This document shows positions 10,401 to 24,000 of a stretch of 64,000 nt of DNA, piece after piece. A program made the position numbers and the translations under genes. This DNA is from Talpa occidentalis (Eukaryota > Chordata > Mammalia > Eulipotyphla > Talpidae), in contig NW_023604295.1 in the NCBI RefSeq assembly GCF_014898055.3, forward strand, positions 136,244,676-136,308,675, read 5' to 3'. How positions within the stretch are numbered: the first letter of the stretch is position 1; each line of letters starts with the position of its first letter. The notes under the pieces were generated by a model that was not told where the DNA came from, made no database searches, and saw nothing but the letters and a program-made list of their open reading frames with translations.

Positions 10401-11925
10401 TAAAACACTCATGTTTGAGAAATACAATGCAAAACAGAATCTCTCAACTGAGGAAAACTCTCCAAAAGACAGGAATCAAGGAGCTTTTTAAATTGACTAA
10501 TTATTAAACCAGAATGTGATGTGCATCAAAGGCAAATCTTTAGCGATTCAAAGAGAGAAAGAAGCCCACCCTTTTATACAATCAAGTGGATACAGTAAAT
10601 GTTCTCAAGGAAAAGCAATGACTAGTTTGCAAGAGGACTTGACATGTCTATTTACCACAAAATAGTTCCACCTAAATTTATTTGGTATTGGTGTGACTAG
10701 CGGGAGTTAATTGACTTTATGCTAAGGAGAAATCAACTTTTCATGTCTTTCTCACAAGAGGTAGTTTTGGAGCAAGAATTTAGGCTTCTATTCTCCCACA
10801 GAAACTTGAAAATAGACATGCTATCTTTCTTGATGATCTCATCTTGAAAAATTAGTTCCCTGGTCCCTGACAAAGACTTTGCTTGTCTTAAGGCTAACCA
10901 GAAGGCTTACTTAGCTTTTCAAAAGTTTTAGATACATTTCAGAGATATAGAGAAGGAACTCAGAATGCTAAGCTTTTTAAAGTGAATAAATGCTTTAAGG
11001 ATCCAGAGGCAGAATGAGGAGTAGGGGTGGGGAAGTCTCCTCCCTTCTCTTCAACAAAGAAAAGAAATCTCTTCCCTTTCGTTTGTATTTGTCCTTATGC
11101 TGTGCTGCCAATACTGAAAATGGACAAGTTATATAGGAGCATGACATCCTGTCATAAAGATATTACTGAAGATGTTGAAGGTGAGGATAATGCAGTCCCT
11201 CAATAGAATTACTGTTTTTAATTAAAAAGGATTTTACATGTCCCAAAGTGCTAGTGTGTGTATGTTTATTGTTTCACACAACACCATATAAAAAGGTATA
11301 AAACCATCCTTTGGTATTTTATTCTTATTATTATAAAAAAAAAAAAAAAAAAAAAAACCAGACTCAGAAAGGTAAAGACTTTTGCAGCCAGGAATACAAG
11401 GCAAGTAGGTAGTTTGAGTACCATCCACCTGCTGCTATGGTCGCCATCTTCTCTGGCAGCTACAGGGAGCTGCCGTGTCATGTGGCTGACAATGGGCAGT
11501 GTTGGTTTCTTGCTCTCCACAACATATATGGGAAGTGTCGGGAAACCATATTTGGAGCCATGTCTCCTTGCCTCTAATTTGTTTTGTCCTCTCTAGAGAT
11601 CTAAATTCTGATACATTGTACTATCTTTCTTTTACACTTTTATAGGCTCTTGATTTCTGGTTTCTATATCTCTGCTTCAGTTTCTTGTTTTCAAATGTTC
11701 TCTTCATCTTGCTTGATAATCCCAATCTAAACTTCCCACCCATTATAAATACATGACTGTATCATCTGAGATGGTCCTCATTCCAACTCATTTGTTGATG
11801 TGGATGGGGTTGGGGACTATGCTTGCTAGAAGCACACTTGAAGGAATGAGTAGGGTCACTTTTACTTTCAATTTAAATTACAATTTATTCACTTGTTTTT
11901 AGGATTCTAACAGGAGTTTGTTTTT
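10400..11925. other. No gene recognised; poly(A) tract
   Basis: Unique-looking sequence. An A-run of more than 20 bases lies at about 11335-11357 without a recognised retroelement beside it. The 112-codon plus-strand frame across it reads lysines through the A-run and has no recognisable domain. Confidence 0.45.
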
Positions 11926-12175
11926 ATTTTATTTTATTTTTTGCTGAGTTTTTTAAATTGGTTTTCAGTACTATATATGTTTTAGGGATAAAAGTTCACA
12001 ATTCTTCAAATATATGTTACCATAGTTCTTCCACCACCAAAATACCAATAACCCTCCCCTGGACCTAATCTCTTCCTTGTTCCCACTCTCTGCCCCTTTG
12101 GCAACCTGAGCAGGATGACTTTTCATCTACATTCCTTTCTTCCCCATACTTATTGTGTATTCTCTCCTCTGTATC
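11925..12175 (-). repeat. Old L1 3' region, antisense
   Basis: A (TTTTA)n patch leads into 'ttcttccaccaccaaaatacc' and 'ccctttggcaacctgagcagg', the pattern of an antisense L1M 3' end. It is too diverged for a subfamily call. Confidence 0.45.
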
Positions 12176-12179
12176 TAAG

Positions 12180-13745
12180 GAGGAGAGGATTTATGGAAAA
12201 TACAGATATTTTCCCCCCCGAGAGGAGACTTTTACTATTTTAAAAAACATGGTATTTTAAATGAAGTGGGAATACTTCTGTTTTTCTAACATGAATAGAT
12301 CTTAATGACTCTTCAAACATTTTAGTTCACCATATGTACAGTATGGAAGTAAAACATAATTGTGAAATTGTATGTGTGAAAAATAAAATCCTAATCACAT
12401 ATACATAGAGCACTGTGTAATCTAACTAGCCATCTGTTTCATACTACTCAAGGGATTCTAGATTTTTTTTTTGCATTCCTGAGATTTTGATTTATACTTA
12501 CTGAATCATGAATTACACTTGTGCAAAAGTACTCCAGATTTTTCCCAGTGCTTATTTCAGTAAATGTATAGTCACAGAGGGACACTAGAGATTTATGCAT
12601 GCCAATATAGTCTACTATTAAGATATGTATGATATATACTTTACGACTTACTTTTCTATCTTCAATCCTTTACTCCTCCAGTGCACAATTTTTTAAAGTC
12701 TTGCATATTGGTAATGTGATTCATAATAATTTTATTTCTAAGAATTAAGTATTTAATGGACAGCATAGCCCTTACTAAAGTATAATTGGAGTAACTGAAG
12801 GCATTGCTGGGTAATATGACATAGCCAAAGTAGTTCAGAGTGTCCCAAACTAGCCAGCAGCCCTAAGGCCACCATTTTGTAATTTATCTCATGAAACCAA
12901 AGCACTGTGCAGGAAACAGGTGGTGATTCGTGGGTGAGAGAAAGTATGTGAGCCCCAGTGTTACTAGCGTTTGTGCCAGAAATAGAAATTAAGTTCTCCT
13001 AACCTCTCCCCACTTCATCTTCCACTTGGAAAGAAATTAGCTTCCTAATTAACTGCTATGGTCTTATTCAAAAACTGTATATGGATTTCTACAGTCTTTG
13101 TCATGAGGTCCTAAACAAGCCTGGCATAGAAAGAATTCTAAAATTTTGCCCTTCTCCTAGTTCAGAGATTAAAACATTGTGTTTTCATCATCATCATCAT
13201 CACGTACCTTTGTGGTTATTCCCTCAGTTTAAAAACCTGAGAAGCAGGGTCTCCTTCCTCTGGGCATGGAGTTGCCCCACACACAGGCACATGCTAGGGC
13301 TTCAGTGAAAGGGTGGTGAAGAATCAGTGAATCAGTGTTCATATTGGCTTCATGAATGCTGACAATTTCATAACCAAAGCCTTGTCCCTCAATTGCTTCT
13401 ACTTCAGGGATATATCTGTAGACTGTTTACTGAGTAACAAAGGACCATTCTTGTTCATCAGCTAAGCAAAAGATTGAGATATGCTCTGCATTGGAATACA
13501 GTGGAGTAAAGGTGTTTTCATGGTGTGTGCAGTGTAACAACAGCACCCAAAGGGAGAGATCCTGTACCTCTAAAACACAAACAGTAGTGTAAACCATTGC
13601 TACCTCAATTTAAAGAAAGAAAATAAAAAATGCCATTAACCTTAAAAAACCTGTATTGCACTTATTTAAAAATATACTAAAATAACAATAATTAAAAAAA
13701 TACTATTAACGTACCACATTGTTTGTACTTATAAAACAATATTTT
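12180..13745. other. No gene recognised
   Basis: Unique-looking sequence. A short CAT repeat at about 13184-13202 gives a run of histidines in one frame (13081-13308) that I regard as chance. Confidence 0.45.
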
Positions 13746-13751
13746 AAATCC

Positions 13752-13785
<34 letters not shown>

Positions 13786-13786
13786 C
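13752..13786. repeat. (TG)n(TA)n microsatellite
   Basis: About ten TG units run directly into about seven TA units. Confidence 0.9.
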
Positions 13787-13954
13787 TATATAAATAAATG
13801 TGTACACACACTCGCGCGTGCATATATGACCATAAGATGTAGATGTAGGGTTTGCATTTTATGGCTAACAAAGCTGAGTGTCACATAAATGGAGTGACTT
13901 AATCCATTCCATACACATGTAGAAGAAGGGAAATTTGCTTTTTTTGTTTTTAGT

Positions 13955-14200
13955 TTATTTAGTTCATCTATTTGTTCATTTTCTCCATATGCCACATATG
14001 AATGAAATCCAACAGTGTTTGTCTTTAAGGTCCATTCATGTTGTTGCAAAAAGGAGGATTTCAATTTTTTAAAATAACTGGCCAGCATTCAATTCTGTTA
14101 ATTGTGTTAATATACAATATCTTCTTGATCTATTCTTCTGTCCATAGGCATTTAGGCATTTAGACTGTTTCTGAGAGGTAGCTTTTAGAGGAGAGACTCA
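13955..14200 (-). repeat. Old L1 3' region, antisense
   Basis: 'tccatatgccacatatgaatg', 'ccattcatgttgttgcaaaa' and 'gatctattcttctgtccatagg' follow the antisense order of an L1M 3' end. Confidence 0.55.
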
Positions 14201-16165
14201 TTCATTTTTTGAACAACTTTGTGCATGGATACTATGGAGACAAAACAGTGAGATTTCTATCTCCTTCTTGTCTTTCGGGTGCATATAACAAGAAGGCCTG
14301 GATAAAATCTAAGCCTATTCCATTCAAATCTCTCTTTTCCATTTCCTGTATACATACCATTAACGTGCTCAGTTAGACATGACTTGCTTTGCAAAACTAA
14401 ATCCTTTATATTCAAATGTGTTAAAAGCAAGAGGCTTCATTGAGAACACAGAGCCTTATCAACTTTTCAGTGCAACTTTGATTTAGATCTGACAAATAGG
14501 CAAATGTAAAATACTATCTTCAATGCAGAGCTCAGTGGGATTAAGCCCACTCACGTTATCATGTAGCCGTCCCTATATCCATCCACAGAACCTTTTTCAC
14601 TTTTAAAACTAAAACTCCGTGGCCATTAAATTCCTAATTTCCCACTTCCACAGTGATCCTTCCTTCCTATCTTTATGAATTTGATTCCTCCAGCTGAACT
14701 TTTATAGGAAAGCCACCCATTAGTGAACAGTGATAGGTTGTTTAGCTCCAGCCAACTTTCTACGATGCTTGTCATTTGGATTCAGTTGCCTCCGATGAGC
14801 CGATGAGTGCGCAGAAGTTGAGATCCAGGCTTTGGTTTGGGTCACTGGGCTATCATGCCACAGTAACAGCATCATGAGACACAAACACACACAATTCATT
14901 GATTTTTTTTTTTAATGCCTACAGTACCATGGGAAAAGTTTGAGTAACACAACATCCTCTATATCATGTCTTATTTCATCCCGAAGACAACTTCACTCAC
15001 TTTCCCTGTCTTTTCTCTAGAATTAATGATGTGATCTGATTTCTATCTGGCATTTTTTAATTAAATTTAGCTATAAAAATTTCAAGTGCTTGGCTGTGAC
15101 CCTATAGAATTTTCTGTACTTCACAATACCAATAGAAAAATAACCTTTCATTCAGGGAATCTATATTTTGGCTCTGCCTCTTAGTGTTTAAGCCAGCTCC
15201 CCACTGTGCTAAGTCAACCTTCCCAGAAGCTAATCTGCCGTTCTCAAGTGGCCTTGCTTCTGAAATTGCTTTGATGTTCTAGCAGTAGAGAGCTCCTGTG
15301 AGATGCACGTTACTTGGGTTTAACATGACTTGGGGTTGGGCCCATCCTATCACCTTGGAAACAGTGTCTTTGTATGTCTGCCCTGGAGAACAGAAGGGAA
15401 AATCATCGCTGGTTTATTCCTCTTGAGAGTTTGAGGATTCCAAATAAAATTAATGCTAAGGAATAGAGAGGAAGCTGTAATTTTTTGGTAATTTTTTGGT
15501 GTGTGGCTTTAGTTTTGAATGTTTTAGTATTAGTGAAGGAATGAGAGAATTGCGTTCCACCATACCATTTCCCTGGGGTAGTGTCATATATTTTTAATGA
15601 AGCACTTCATATTCACAATAAATTTTGTAATAAGTAAACATAATATCTGGAAGTCCAGCACCACTTGAAGTGACATGTGACAATTAGGGGTTCATTTCTG
15701 TACATTTACATAATGAAATGTGGCTGTTAAGTTAAAGTCCCCAATTCGTGGTATGTAGTTTAATTTCAGTTATAAAAATAGCATAATCTAACAGTTAAAT
15801 TACATTTATGCATATTTGAGACTCCATCATCCAAGAAAAATACAATTTCAGTCTCTGTAAATATGAACAGAAATCAAAATCTGATGCCTTCAAATTTTTA
15901 TCATCTCATCCTAAATTCATGCTGCCCAGCTAACACAGTAGAAGAGCACATTTTAAAACACCACAATATATATTATTCATATTAGTGTTTTTGTTTAGAC
16001 TTAGTTTGACAAGTATTTCCAGGAAATAGTTTCAAAAGAATTGTGCATCCATGAACAGTAGGGAGATCTGAATCTCTCTGCATCTTCTTGTATGTGTATT
16101 TTTCTAATCAGTGTTAAATATAATAAGGATTTACGTAGGCTGTTTTTCTAATACAGCTTTATAAT
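14200..16165. other. No gene recognised
   Basis: Unique-looking AT-rich sequence with short homopolymers only. I see neither exon-like units nor recognisable repeats. Confidence 0.45.
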
Positions 16166-16181
16166 ATAAAATTTTAATGTT

Positions 16182-16426
16182 GGGCCTCCCTGGTGGTGCA
16201 AGGGGTTAAGACGCAACCTATGAAGCTGTCCACAGCCTCTGCAGCATGAGTTCAATCCCCAGCCAGGGAGCAACCCACATGGCGAGGCAGACCTCTCCTG
16301 ACTTTCCCACTGCTGTGTACTTTGGTCAATCTGCTCCCCACTCTGTCTCTGATGAATCCTCTCACCCCTCCCCATGCTTCTGGCCTGTACCCCAGCTCTT
16401 TATGCATAAATAAATAAATCTTTAAA
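16182..16426 (+). mobile_element. tRNA-derived SINE, older type
   Basis: Starts GGGCCTCCCTGGTGGTGCAA with 'ggggttaag' instead of 'cggttgagc', and has 'gagttcaatccccagccagggag' around box B. The tail is (TAAA)n. Target-site duplication: ataaaattttaatgtt at 16166-16181 and ataaaattttaatatt at 16427-16442, one mismatch. CpG sites are largely lost, so it is older than the copies at 8523 and 27521. Confidence 0.88.
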
Positions 16427-16514
16427 ATAAAATTTTAATATTCTATGTGCTCAGGTTATTTCAGTTCACTCTCAAAGTAGATACTGAACTACCAGGTAGA
16501 TGTTTTGATTGTTA

Positions 16515-16745
16515 CTGATGTGTTTTGTTTTTAAAGTCAAGTTTATTGAAGTGTAGTTCTCTCTTTTAGATACATAATTCTATGAATTTTGACCAATCTA
16601 CATATTCATGGAATGATCATCAAAATAAAGATAAAGAATGTTTTCATGATGGCAAAGTTTCTTTGTCTCCTTTTGTGATCAATTCCTAATCCCAAACCCT
16701 GGCAGCAAAATTGATGATTTTATTTTTGTGCTATTTCTAAAATAG
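16515..16745 (-). repeat. Old L1M 3' region, antisense
   Basis: 'aagtttattgaagtgtagttc', 'tagatacataattctatgaa' and 'aatcccaaaccctggcagc' match the antisense 3' UTR order of old L1M elements ('ttgatgtataattcac', 'cagtggtttttagtata', 'cccctggcaacc'). Confidence 0.5.
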
Positions 16746-17640
16746 GTGTATTGTACATTGTAAGACTCTTAAGTAGTTTCAGGAATTATTCGTATGACCC
16801 CATTTATGAACAAGACCAGGTTGAAGCAAAATATAAGTATGTGTTTGGGGTTTTGTTTGGACTGCAGCCAAGGAGATACCCATTCAGGGACTTTCTGAAT
16901 CCTGCTCAGTGTTGCCTTGGGATGGTTAAAGCTTATATCTGCCAACGAGAGCACTAGTTCTCATTTCTGACAACTATGCAAATTAGGTTAAAAGTCTGTC
17001 AAGTTCCAATTGGTGCAAAGACATGCAAGTGAGGGGACCTTAGTTGAGCAATGATTGGGTGATATTCAGTCCTGGTGGTCTGTGGCTCCTGGCTTTGCTC
17101 TGCTTCTTTCCCTAAGGTAGAGGTGCCTGAGCATGCCTGGGTGTAATTTTTAGCAACATTCTGGCGCTCTGTTAGTTATCTAGACTCAAATGACTTCATT
17201 TTGATTCTGATTTCCTTGTTACTTGCATGTGTTTTCTATGCTAGATTTTTCAAACAGTCTTACCAGTCTGCATTAGTGCTGTTTGAACTTATTAGTCTTA
17301 GTCTCTCAAGGAATCTTCTGACTGCCTAACATATTTCTTGTAAGCTGATTTCACTTGTGTTACCTTACGCATGCCATTTGTATTGAAATCTATTAGTCTG
17401 ATTTTTAAAGGAAACTCTAAAAGTTTTCAGTTTTGTCGTTTTTTTCACTGCCTCTTACAAACCACACAAGGAAAATATGACAAAATTTAGCTTGTCTTCT
17501 TGTTCGCCTCCATAATGTTTCCATTATAGTAATGTGTACTGGCTAGTTCTGTGTAATCAATTTTTAAAATAAATATTGTAAATGTATTTGTAGGTGCAAA
17601 ATTATTTCAGGCAGGTTGGGGGGAGAAAAACAGAGTAAGT
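16746..17640. other. No gene recognised
   Basis: Unique-looking sequence with slightly higher GC around 17000-17150. The 68-codon frame at 16751-16957 has no motif I recognise and no splice-like flanks. Confidence 0.4.
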
Positions 17641-17854
17641 GCCACAAATACCCATTTTGTGGGTTTTATGGGATTCTTCTGGGCTTTCCATTTATGTTTT
17701 TTTTTTTTCCATTTTAAATAAAAATAATGCAAAAAAAAATCCACAGAGTTTTCTTTTAACCCAACAATTTGTCATAAATGTCTGTGTCAGAAATATGGAA
17801 TAACTGCAATGTCTTAACTAATAAATAGTTTTTAACAGTGAAACATTGATAAAC

Positions 17855-18420
17855 ACACAATTTGCCTCAGCTATTTCCCCATAAAGATATGCATGTATTT
17901 GTGCAGTTGTGTGAATATCCCTTATAGTAAAGATTCCAAGAGGTGAAACTGTTGTTACAAATCATCTGTGCTTTTAAAAATTTGGTAGATATTATCCATT
18001 GCCTTCCAAAAGGGAAATACAAACTACATACTCATCAATATTTTGGGAGTTTTCTTACTCATACCCTTCCCAAAAAAGAATGTCTTTTTGATTTTAGCCT
18101 GTCAGAGAGATTATAGTTTATCACTGTTGTTTAAAGTTGTAGTTTCTTCATCATAAGTAAGGTTGAACATTTGTTTTTAGGAGTTTGTTAGAAATTTATA
18201 TTTACTCTTCTGTGAAGGTTCAAAATTTTGTTAGTGCCTACTTATTTTAATTGGGTTATCAGTCTTGTCATTATTAATTGAAGGGTCCCTTTGTGTTTTA
18301 GGAAAATTAGCTCCTTCCTGTGCATGTGTGCAATATTTCTCTGAATCTGTGTTCATCTTTTTAACTTTGTTCAAGTAGCAAAGAGTTCATTGTTGTGGAA
18401 AGATTAGGACTGGGGGCTTA
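17855..18420 (-). repeat. Old L1M ORF2/3' fragment, antisense
   Basis: 'tggtagatattatccattgccttcc', 'tcatcataagtaaggttgaacat', 'tctgtgaaggttc' and 'attgggttatcagtcttgtc' follow the antisense order of L1M ORF2. Divergence is high and no open frame survives. Confidence 0.7.
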
Positions 18421-18469
18421 GTTTTTAATCTTTTGAAATTGTACACCAATATTAATTACATTTTCCTCC

Positions 18470-18640
18470 AAGAACAGTGATTCCCAATTCATGTTACAGA
18501 TTAGGATCATGAATCAGCCGTTATAAAAATACTGCAAACTGGGTCCCATACAGAATCAGTTTCAGTTGATTGGGGTGACATTGGGCCAGAGTCCCCCAGG
18601 TGATGCTAAGGTATAAACAAGGTTGAGAAGAATTGCTTAC
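18470..18640 (+). repeat. MER5-type hAT fragment
   Basis: 'cagtgattcccaattcatg', 'gaatcagtttcag', 'ggtgacattgggcc' and 'cccccaggtgatgctaagg' match the layout of a non-autonomous hAT-Charlie element of MER5A/B type, including the near-terminal 'gttgagaagaattgc'. These are short internally deleted DNA transposons that ceased moving before the placental radiation. Confidence 0.65.
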
Positions 18641-18785
18641 TGTGCATATAGATCACTTGGGGATTTTGCTAAAGCACAGAACTTGGGGTGAAGGATGAGA
18701 TTCAATATTTCTAATAAGCTCCCAAGAGATGTGAATGCTGTGGGTCTATAGTCTGTACTTTGAGTAGTAAGAATTTATAGTGTCT
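18640..18785 (+). repeat. Second MER5-type hAT fragment, adjacent
   Basis: 'atagatcacttggggattttgc', 'gatgagattcaatatttct', 'taagctcccaagagatg' and 'tactttgagtagtaagaattt' repeat the MER5 pattern just after the previous copy. Adjacent copies can come from independent insertion or local duplication; I cannot separate the two. Confidence 0.55.
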
Positions 18786-18789
18786 GGTT

Positions 18790-20690
18790 TTTGGTTCTTG
18801 CTTAAGAAAACTTTCTCCATTTAAGATTACATTTCTTTTCCTCCTGTATTTTATCTAATATTTTAAATAATTTTTATAGAGATATCAATTCATTCAGACT
18901 TTCAATTTTCTAAAAATTTGACAGTGAACTGTAATTCTGTACCTTAAATCAACATCAAATTGAACCCACCCCATTTAATAATTAGATGTAAATGTTATCA
19001 TTTCAAAGTGAGTAATATATTTTTACTTTTATTTTTAGAAGTCTCCAAAAATACAATGTCAGTAGAAGAATATTTGTTTGAATAATACATAGTTTAAATT
19101 GGTAAATTTTTTAGTCTAGAGAATAAAAATTATTCCTAAAATTTCTAGATCAAAAAATTTTTGTCTACTTGATATTTAAATTTCACACTCTAAACATGAC
19201 ATTAGATGCCAAATTCAAGAAAAATAAGCATGAATGATGTCAGTCTTTGTGATTACTGCAAACTATACAGTGACAACCTCATTATAACAGTAATTCAGTG
19301 ATAAGAATGCTATTATTTTGGAGAATATATTGATAACAAGGACAAGCGTCTGCTGAATTCAGGATACGAGCTCTTTCTTCCGATCTTTAATATATTCTAT
19401 CCTTAGAAAAAAAAAAGTCACTAACTAGGCCCAGATGCTGATGATGTTGAGATTTACAAGGGAAATTTTGGAGCGGCCTAATGTATAGAGAATTTCAGGT
19501 AGTGCTCCTAAAGGAATATAAGGAGTAACTGAAATATGTTAGAGTTTGAATAACCTAAGCTGAGAAATGAAAACTGAAATAAGGAAACCATATCATCTAC
19601 ATTAAATTATCTCACTATGTAAATACTTTTTCTAAAGAGAATAATGATTATCAAATAAATGAGTTGTGCAGCAGCATGAATTTTACTAATTTAGCCTTGT
19701 TATTTTCCATTATGATTTTCCAGTAGAACTAAATTTCCACTGACTAATATAGCCCTTGAGAGCTCTATAGACACCTGCCTTTTATCTTCTCATAAAGTCA
19801 CAACTTATTTAATGAAATTGGTCACCATTGCCCAGTTACATCTTTCATACACTTTTTAACAAAATGTAATTTCTTCAGCTAGAGACTTAAGGAATAGCTT
19901 TTAGAATCTGAAATTAAGTTTTTCAGAGTCTCTATAGCTAAATAATTAAGTTCTATAGTTTAAGCTGCTTTTTTATTAAAGGAACAATGGCTATGGAGCT
20001 GACAAAGCAAATGTATTTCTTGTACTCAACTAGAAATATCATTCTTCCAATAGTTAAGCAGTAGAAAAGTCAGTACTGAAGTCACTGAGGTTTATATGGC
20101 TAGGAATAATGAAATCCAAATTTCATGATTGCTTTGTCTGTCTAAAGGCAAATATTGAAGGCAGAAATAAGTTAAAGGATCAAATCATCTCTCTGTGCCT
20201 TAAGTCGTGATGGGTTGTATTTCTAAATGTACCAATTTCTCCCCTTGCTTAAAAACATGTATTTCAGAGTTAATCTCAGAAATTGACTTTAAAAGTTAAA
20301 ATGAACTATATTATTTTTACCAGTGTGTGGTAAGGGAAGCATCAGTATAAATTTTAGATACTGGCAAATTTTTAAGAAGCTTTCTTTTCTCACTTTTGCC
20401 AGGATTGGCTAGATTGGATTTGCAATACTGGCAAATATATGGGGTCATGTATACTTTGCAAACTCAGGTTTCTCAGCAAAGTGGTCTTAAGGTATAGTGG
20501 ATTATCATCATCTGTACTCAGCGGGTATTCTCTAATCCTTTTGTTTTGTTAGCAATCATTGTATGTATGTATTTAACAAGTTAAATCATATGAAATAGCC
20601 AGTATTTGGCTTTTTGATGTATAGAAATAGAAATTTTATATGGTTCAAGCTGATACTTCTGTTTTGAGTGCGAATTGGGGATTTCTTATT
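18790..20690. other. No gene recognised
   Basis: AT-rich unique-looking sequence without exon-like units or repeats that I can name. Confidence 0.45.
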
Positions 20691-20691
20691 A

Positions 20692-20965
20692 GGGCTCTCC
20701 TGGTGACCTAGGGGTTAAGTCTCGGCACTGTTACTGCTATGGTCTGAGTTCGGTCCCCAGCCAGGGAGCTGACCCACATGGCAGAACAGACCTCTCCTGT
20801 CTTGCCCAGTGACAGGAATCAGCAGTGTATTTCAGCAGATCCACCTATTCTGCTCCCCCACTCTGTTTCTGGTGAATCCCCTCCTCTCCCACCTGCCCCC
20901 CAACATCTCTGACCTACACCCCTGTTCTATGCCAAAAAAAAAATTGAAAAAAATTTTTTAAAAAG
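20692..20965 (+). mobile_element. tRNA-derived SINE, older type, diverged
   Basis: 'gggctctcctggtgacctaggggttaag' is a worn version of the SINE head, followed by 'gttcggtccccagccaggg', 'acctctcctg', 'tctgctcccccactctg' and an A/T-rich tail. No clear target-site duplication remains. Divergence places it among the oldest copies of this family here. Confidence 0.8.
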
Positions 20966-20969
20966 TATC

Positions 20970-22760
20970 AGACAGGATTACCATGTTATGAAGCCTCCTG
21001 TTTTCTTTAACATATCATAAATTATACTGAAATAATAAGTATGAGAATAATAACTAGAGAGGTAGCAAGTTTAAAATAATTTTAGGAAGTGACAATTAAA
21101 GATTTGCACTGTATTTAATATTCTCTAAGTATAAAACTATGTTTTCCTGTGTTGCTGAAATGAAATACGATCCAAGATTATTATGACTTTAATGAAAGGC
21201 TGTCAGATAAACAAATCCATTTTAAAAGAATATTTAACTCTAAGACTGAGTAATTCTCTCTACATTACTGTAATGAGAATATTGAACTTTTGAAATAAGT
21301 ATTAAAATAAGGAAAATGTTAATGATCTTGAATTGCACATATTTTGTGCTATGAACATTTCTGGTTGCTAAATGCTAACTTTATTATGCACAATGTATGA
21401 TGTGGGTGAGTTAATGTTGCTTGGGAGCTTCTAATGTCTAGATTGCCTCACTTCTGTGTATTTAAATTTGCAAACTCAACATTACGTTAGTATACCTTCT
21501 GGCACTTAATTAAGTTCCATCCCATGATTTTTAAACTTAAATGTACTTTAATGTGTAAGATTTTGGTATTTTCATCTTCCATTCTATTCCTTGTTCCTGG
21601 TAGTTAGAATAATAATATAGTATAATAGAGCACTTTACCATTCCTAGTAGACATAAATGCAAAATATCCTTAGAACATTTTAAACATATTTATGAATGTG
21701 CTGTTTTCTCCTAGGAATTCTTGTTTTTTATTATTGGCTATAGAATTTGCAACCCAAATACCATCCAACAGAGTGGCTTTTTGAATGCCAGGACACATCC
21801 ATATGCAAAGACATGAGGCTTTAGCTTAAAAAGCCAAGACTCTTTATACAAGGCACATACATAGCCCCTAAGGTTGCCCAGTTTAGTAAATACACCAGTT
21901 AAATGTGCATGTCAGATAAATGACATTTTTTGTATAAGTATATTCCAAATATTTTAGGGAGCATACTAATACTAAAAAATATTTATGGTTTATTTGAAAT
22001 GCAAATGTAACTGGCAATTCTGTATTTTTTATTTGGTAACCCTTTATTTCAAAAAAGCAATAATGCATGAAGCAAACTACCACTACAACTCTCCAAAATG
22101 TTTTCTCTATTGTACTCAGAGCAATAAATAAACACCACCTTTTAGAATCCTTTTAGAATCAGTAATGCCTGTCAGGGGGAAGAGGTGAACCCTCTTGCTG
22201 ATAGCTAGATACAAGGATGATTTAAGGAGAAAATGTGAACAATAAAGAGACAATAGACCTTTCTTGTACTTGGAAATACACAGACATTTATTGGCTGTAT
22301 GGAATACCCTAGCACACTTCCAAAGTAGTAAGCTATTAGACAAGACTATTAGGAAGTAGAAAGTCAAAAATCTTTTTCTATATAGAGTTCAGTCAATGAA
22401 CATAGGACATGCATTTCCCAAACTGGTCTACATATAACATATGTTCAATAATATAGTAATAAGTGCTCCTTGACACCATATTCAAAAGTCAGAGTGTGTA
22501 AGTGTGGGTTATGTTTTCCCTGCTCTATCATAACTGATGGGGTTTAGCTAAGAGCAAAAACTGCATTGAATCAGTCTTGGTTCAAGTTATGTTCAACTAT
22601 TCAGGCAAGTAGTTTAACCTGAGAATTCCTCAGTTTTGTCACCTGTCAAGAGAAAATAATTGCAGTAATTTCTTGATAAACTAAAATTATATTTTTTAAG
22701 GAAAGCATAGCAAATATATCTTAGACATGACACAAATGCACTAACCAAAGAGAATAACTG
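20970..22760. other. No gene recognised
   Basis: AT-rich unique-looking sequence. Short frames on the minus strand at 21883-22083 and 22116-22367 have no motif or splice-like context. Confidence 0.45.
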
Positions 22761-22764
22761 ATTA

Positions 22765-23220
22765 AGTTGGGCTTTCTCAAAATTTAAAATACCTGTTCCT
22801 TCAGAAGGTACTATTCAGAAAATTAATATGTGAGGCATACACTGGGAGAAAATGTTTACAGTACCTATATCACATTTAAGACCTTGATACTAATAAAGAA
22901 TTCTTTCAATGCAGTAACAAAAAGAAAAATGACTTGAACAAAATGACAAGAATAATGAACTAATGGTTTGAATATAAACTTTACAAAGGTGATACACAGA
23001 TGGTCAGTAGACACATAAAAAATTACCTATCACTTGTCATCATGAAATTACAAAGAAAAACATGAAACACCACTACATATACACTAAACCAGCCAAAATG
23101 AAATGCCTTACAATGTTAATTGTTGGCAGTAATAGAAAGCAACTGGAGATCTCACACATTTCTGGCAGGAGTATAAAATTGCATAAACATTTTTTTAAAA
23201 ATCCATTTTTTGAAGATAGT
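22765..23220 (+). repeat. Old L1M ORF2 fragment, sense
   Basis: 'gcatacactgggagaaaatg', 'acctatatcacatttaagacc', 'gatggtcagtagacacata', 'ctatcacttgtcatcatg' and 'cacacatttctggcaggag' follow ORF2 in order, up to the block that reads as the cysteine motif in intact L1s. Stops and gaps are frequent. Confidence 0.75.
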
Positions 23221-23724
23221 ACAAAGTAAGGGATATTTCATTTTGTTTTATCTTTTAACTTTTTATCAGTCTTAAGTTCTTCTATAATTTCTTTTGTTCA
23301 AATAGAAGTACCTATATTATTTTATTGAGGTGGCGGTGGTTTACATACTGGCTATTAGTATTTTGCAACTATAGGAGCACTCTCTTATTGAGCTGCCATA
23401 TGAGAGATTCTAATTTAGACCATTTGGCAGGAAAAAAATATTGTCCAGGATTTTATCCACTGATATTTGATAACAATAAAATGTATCTATCATGCAGCAT
23501 TTCAGATTTCAGTGTTTCAGAGCAGGTAATGTAGATGAGAACTTTTTAAATGTGTATATACTCAGCAAGATTTTTAACAGATACGATAGCATAGACTATC
23601 CATTTACAGTGGTGATAAAATGACAGGTAAAATTAGATAGGATTTTTTTTTAATTTCCATGGATTTTAAATCTTTATGGAAAGAAAGCTGTCACACTAAT
23701 CCAGGTATAAATTATTGAAATAAA

Positions 23725-24000
23725 ATATCCATCTATAAGGTGCTTGATATACTCCTCACAATATCTTATTTCATTCTCACATTTTTTTGATGTAAATACC
23801 ATTTATTACCTCAACCACAAGACAATACTTTTATCACCTCCATTTCATGGAGAAGAAATGTAAACACTTGAGGTGGGAAAAAAAAAATGTGCCCAAGTTC
23901 ACAGAGCTAATAGGTGGAAGAAGCCAGATATGAAGACAGCCAACCTGATTCATGAGTCCGGGAATCTAATTCCTACCCTCTATTCTCTAACTGGGCTCAT
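23725..24000 (-). repeat. MIR SINE, antisense
   Basis: 'atcttatttcattctcac', 'cctccatttcatggagaagaaatg', 'tgcccaagttcacagagctaat' and 'aggtggaagaagccagatatg' match the antisense MIR core in order. Confidence 0.75.

Noticed and set aside
11258..11596. 112-codon plus-strand frame
   Set aside because: It reads lysines through a poly(A) run and has no domain or splice context.
13081..13308. Histidine-run peptide
   Set aside because: It arises from a short CAT repeat, with no coding context.
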